From contig CAVUBL010000015.1 in the NCBI GenBank assembly GCA_963739795.1, positions 62,001-126,000 on the forward strand: a DNA stretch of 64,000 nt, read 5' to 3'. Source of the stretch: CAVUBL01 sp963739795 (GTDB lineage Bacteria; Acidobacteriota; Thermoanaerobaculia; Multivoradales; DATKCC01). Position numbers and translations under genes: made by a program. A model generated the notes under the pieces. It saw only the letters and a program-made list of their open reading frames with translations, did not search any database and was not told the DNA's origin. Shown here piece after piece: positions 61,860 to 64,000 of this stretch (position 1 is its first letter; each line of letters opens with the position of its first letter).

Positions 61860-64000
61860 CTACGAGCAGCCCGACGTCGAGCCGCAGTTGAGGCACTTGT
61901 AGCAGGAGCCGTTCCTCACCATGATGGCACCGCACTCGTGGCAGCTCGGAGCGTCCTGCTGGAGCAGGAACGTGACCTTCGAGTGGTCCATGGGCTCCAG
62001 CGCCACCAGGACCGTCTCCCCCTCCGCCGTCCCCGCGAGCGCCGCGGGCGGCTCGTCGCGCAGGATCACCCCGGCGGCCTGCTTTTCCTCCCGCGACAGG
62101 AAGCGCGAGGCCAGGTACCGGAAGATGTAGTCCATGATCGACTTCGCAATGGGGATCTCCGGGTTCTTGGTGAACCCCGAAGGCTCGAAGCGGGTGTGGC
62201 TGAACTTGTCCACCAGGGTGTGCAGCGGCACGCCGTACTGGAACGCGATGGAGATCGCGGTGGCGAAGGCGTCCATCAGGCCCGAGATGGTCGAGCCCTC
62301 CTTGGCCATGGTCAGGAAGATCTCGCCCGGAAGGCCGTTCTCGTAGAGGCCGACCGTGATGTAACCCTCGTGCTCATTGATGGAGAACTTGTGGGTCAGG
62401 GCCTGCCGCTCGTCCGGGAGCTTCCGGCGCACCGCCTGGAGCTTCTCGCCCTTGGCCAGCGCCGTGGTCTTCACCTCGCTCTTCTTGGTCGAGAGCGGCT
62501 GACTCCGCTTGCAGCCGTCGCGGTAGATCGCCACCGCCTTCAGGCCCAGCTCCCAGCCCTCGACGTAGGCCTGGAGGATGTCCTCCGGCGTCGAGTCCTC
62601 GGGCATGTTGATGGTCTTCGAGATGGCCCCGGAGATAAAGGGCTGAACCGCCCCGAGCATCTTCAGGTGGCCGCGGTAGTGGATTGAGCGCTTGCCGCGG
62701 GCCGGCTTGAAGGCGCAGTCGAACACCGGCAGGTGCTCGTCGACCAGGTGGGGCGCGCCCTCGATCGTGTCGTGCTCGTCGATATGCTCGACGATCTCGC
62801 GGACCTGCTCCTTGTCGTAGCCCAGGCGCTTGAGGGCCAGAGGCACGGTGTTGTTGACGATCTTGATCATGCCGCCGCCGACCAGGCGCTTGTACTTGAC
62901 CAGGGCGATGTCCGGCTCGACGCCGGTCGTGTCGCAGTCCATCATGAAGGCGATGGTGCCGGTCGGGGCGAGCACCGAGATCTGGCTGTTGCGCAGGCCG
63001 GCCCCGTCCCCCAGCTCCACCACCTCGTCCCAGGAGCGCTTGGCCGCGCGCAGGATCTCGAGCGGCACGTGGGCCGAGTCGACCCCCTTGAGGGCGTCCC
63101 GGTGCTTGCGCATCACCCGCATCATGGGCTTGCGGTTGACCTCGAACTCGTCGAACGGGCCCATGGTCTGGGCGATCCGCCCGCTCTGGGCATAGGCGGC
63201 GCCGGACATGAGTGCGGTGATGGCGGCGGCGTAGTCGCGCCCGGCGTCGGAGTCGTAGGGCAGCCCGCGGGCCATGAGGAGGGCGCCCAGGTTGGCGTAG
63301 CCGATCCCGAGCGGCCGGAAGGCATGGGAGTTGGCCCCGATCCCCGGCGTCGGGTAGGAGGCGTTGCCGACGATGATCTCCATGCCCGAGATCACCACCT
63401 CGCAGGTGTGGCGGAAGCCCTCCACGTCGAAGCCCGAGTCGGGGTCGTAGTACCGCATCAGGTTGATCGACGCCAGGTTGCAGGCGGTGTCGTCGAGGAA
63501 CATGTACTCCGAGCAGGGGTTCGAGGAGTTGATGCGGGCGGTGCCGGCGCAGGTGTGCCAGTCGTTGATCGTGGTGTCGTACTGCATGCCGGGATCGCCG
63601 CAGACCCAGGTCGACCCGACGATCTTGTCCATCAGCTCACGGGCCCGGAAGGTGTCCATGGGCTCGCCGGTGGTCACCGCCCGGGTGGTCCACTCGCCAT
63701 CCTCCTCGGCGGCCCGCATGAACTCGTCGGTGACCCGCACGGAGTGGTTGGCGTTCTGGTAGAAGACCGAGTCGTACGCGCCGCCGGGCACGTTGAAGCC
63801 GCCTTCGTAGCCCGCTTCGATGAGCGCCCAGGCCTTCTTCTCCTCCTTCTCCTTCGACTCGATGAACTCCACGATGTCCGGGTGGCTGACGTCGAGGATC
63901 ACCATCTTGGCGGCGCGCCGGGTCTTGCCGCCGCTCTTGATGACGCCCGCGAAGGCGTCGAAGCCCTTCATGAAGGAGACTGGCCCCGAGGCGGTGCCGC
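61860..64000 (-). CDS. nrdJ: Class II (B12-dependent) ribonucleotide reductase, C-terminal part
   Basis: Makes deoxyribonucleotides using adenosylcobalamin, with no need for oxygen. The 5' end lies beyond the window; about 713 residues are visible. NPCSEYMFLDDTACNLASIN carries an active-site Cys and substrate-binding residues, and LAPTGTIAFMMDCDTTGVEPD is the phosphate-binding loop region. AYVEGWELGLKAVAIYRDGCKRSQPL follows. The C-terminus holds two Cys pairs in a zinc-ribbon-like tail (CHECGAIM, CYKCLNCG). No intein interrupts the visible part, although this gene is a common intein site. Ends in the terminator at 61802-61831. Confidence 0.95.
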   Translation of the reverse strand, partial: GTASGPVSFMKGFDAFAGVIKSGGKTRRAAKMVILDVSHPDIVEFIESKEKEEKKAWALIEAGYEGGFNVPGGAYDSVFYQNANHSVRVTDEFMRAAEEDGEWTTRAVTTGEPMDTFRARELMDKIVGSTWVCGDPGMQYDTTINDWHTCAGTARINSSNPCSEYMFLDDTACNLASINLMRYYDPDSGFDVEGFRHTCEVVISGMEIIVGNASYPTPGIGANSHAFRPLGIGYANLGALLMARGLPYDSDAGRDYAAAITALMSGAAYAQSGRIAQTMGPFDEFEVNRKPMMRVMRKHRDALKGVDSAHVPLEILRAAKRSWDEVVELGDGAGLRNSQISVLAPTGTIAFMMDCDTTGVEPDIALVKYKRLVGGGMIKIVNNTVPLALKRLGYDKEQVREIVEHIDEHDTIEGAPHLVDEHLPVFDCAFKPARGKRSIHYRGHLKMLGAVQPFISGAISKTINMPEDSTPEDILQAYVEGWELGLKAVAIYRDGCKRSQPLSTKKSEVKTTALAKGEKLQAVRRKLPDERQALTHKFSINEHEGYITVGLYENGLPGEIFLTMAKEGSTISGLMDAFATAISIAFQYGVPLHTLVDKFSHTRFEPSGFTKNPEIPIAKSIMDYIFRYLASRFLSREEKQAAGVILRDEPPAALAGTAEGETVLVALEPMDHSKVTFLLQQDAPSCHECGAIMVRNGSCYKCLNCGSTSGCS

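Noticed and set aside
61860..64000. Intein in the ribonucleotide reductase
   Set aside because: The visible protein runs through the usual insertion sites (around NPCSEY and PTGTIAF) without interruption.

Overview
This is a GC-rich (roughly 70 percent by eye), gene-dense chromosomal window. No rRNA, tRNA, CRISPR array or transposase was found. Several traits point to Acidobacteriota. There are three VWFA proteins, two of them of the Acidobacteria-type 'VWFA-related' architecture. There are also an ECF sigma factor coupled to a membrane VWA protein, a type II GAPDH-like protein, and many dispersed intergenic palindromes. The phylum call is an inference; no marker gene here settles it.

Layout. 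1-886: a vapBC toxin-antitoxin pair bracketed by a degenerate direct repeat. 987-1351: a G-rich hairpin repeat and a 183-bp nested inverted repeat that ends in the vgrG stop codon. 1348-22303 (minus): one 14-gene type VI secretion (T6SS) operon, tssJ-K-L-M-A-B-C-hcp-E-F-G-clpV-lipoprotein-vgrG. It holds all 13 core components plus an extra IPT/TIG-repeat lipoprotein, and most genes are stitched by 4-nt GTGA/ATGA overlaps. 22528-26161 (minus): amidohydrolase-pcm-murB, the first two encoding exported products. 26300-27730: an orphan PmbA-like gene. 27714-32434 (minus): a partner-switching module (SpoIIE phosphatase, STAS antagonist, RsbW-like kinase, 55-residue membrane protein). It lies behind a well-formed sigma-54 promoter with two dyad enhancer sites, next to the gene of a sigma-54 activator whose own promoter carries a copy of the dyad. 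32884-44164: alpha/beta hydrolase, uvrA, a GT-C glycosyltransferase, a VWA-TPR operon, an SGNH esterase and a FadL-type porin. 44380-51393: YbjN-like protein, smpB, DUF4390 protein, NtrY-like kinase without NtrX, baeRF-like protein, exported FKBP isomerase. 51652-54686: ECF sigma factor and VWA membrane protein. 55050-64000: RlmD-type methyltransferase, RNase Z-like protein, GAPDH-like protein, zinc-ribbon protein, VWA protein, OmpA lipoprotein, TlpA thioredoxin and the C-terminal part of a B12-dependent ribonucleotide reductase.

The features least explained by standard annotation are these. (1) Two intergenic palindromic repeat families whose stems show compensatory base changes; one of them also carries a G-quadruplex-type tract and occurs 12 times at seven loci. 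(2) The sigma-54/enhancer/partner-switch circuit, whose activator has GVATGV in place of GAFTGA. (3) The TIG lipoprotein built into the T6SS operon. (4) An exported isoaspartyl methyltransferase lipoprotein. (5) A recurring short promoter type (extended -10, TGNTANNNT or TACAAT) placed so close to start codons that several genes look leaderless.

Start codons were chosen from Shine-Dalgarno sequences, stop-start overlaps, homology boundaries and promoter position. Where these conflict, the entry says so.
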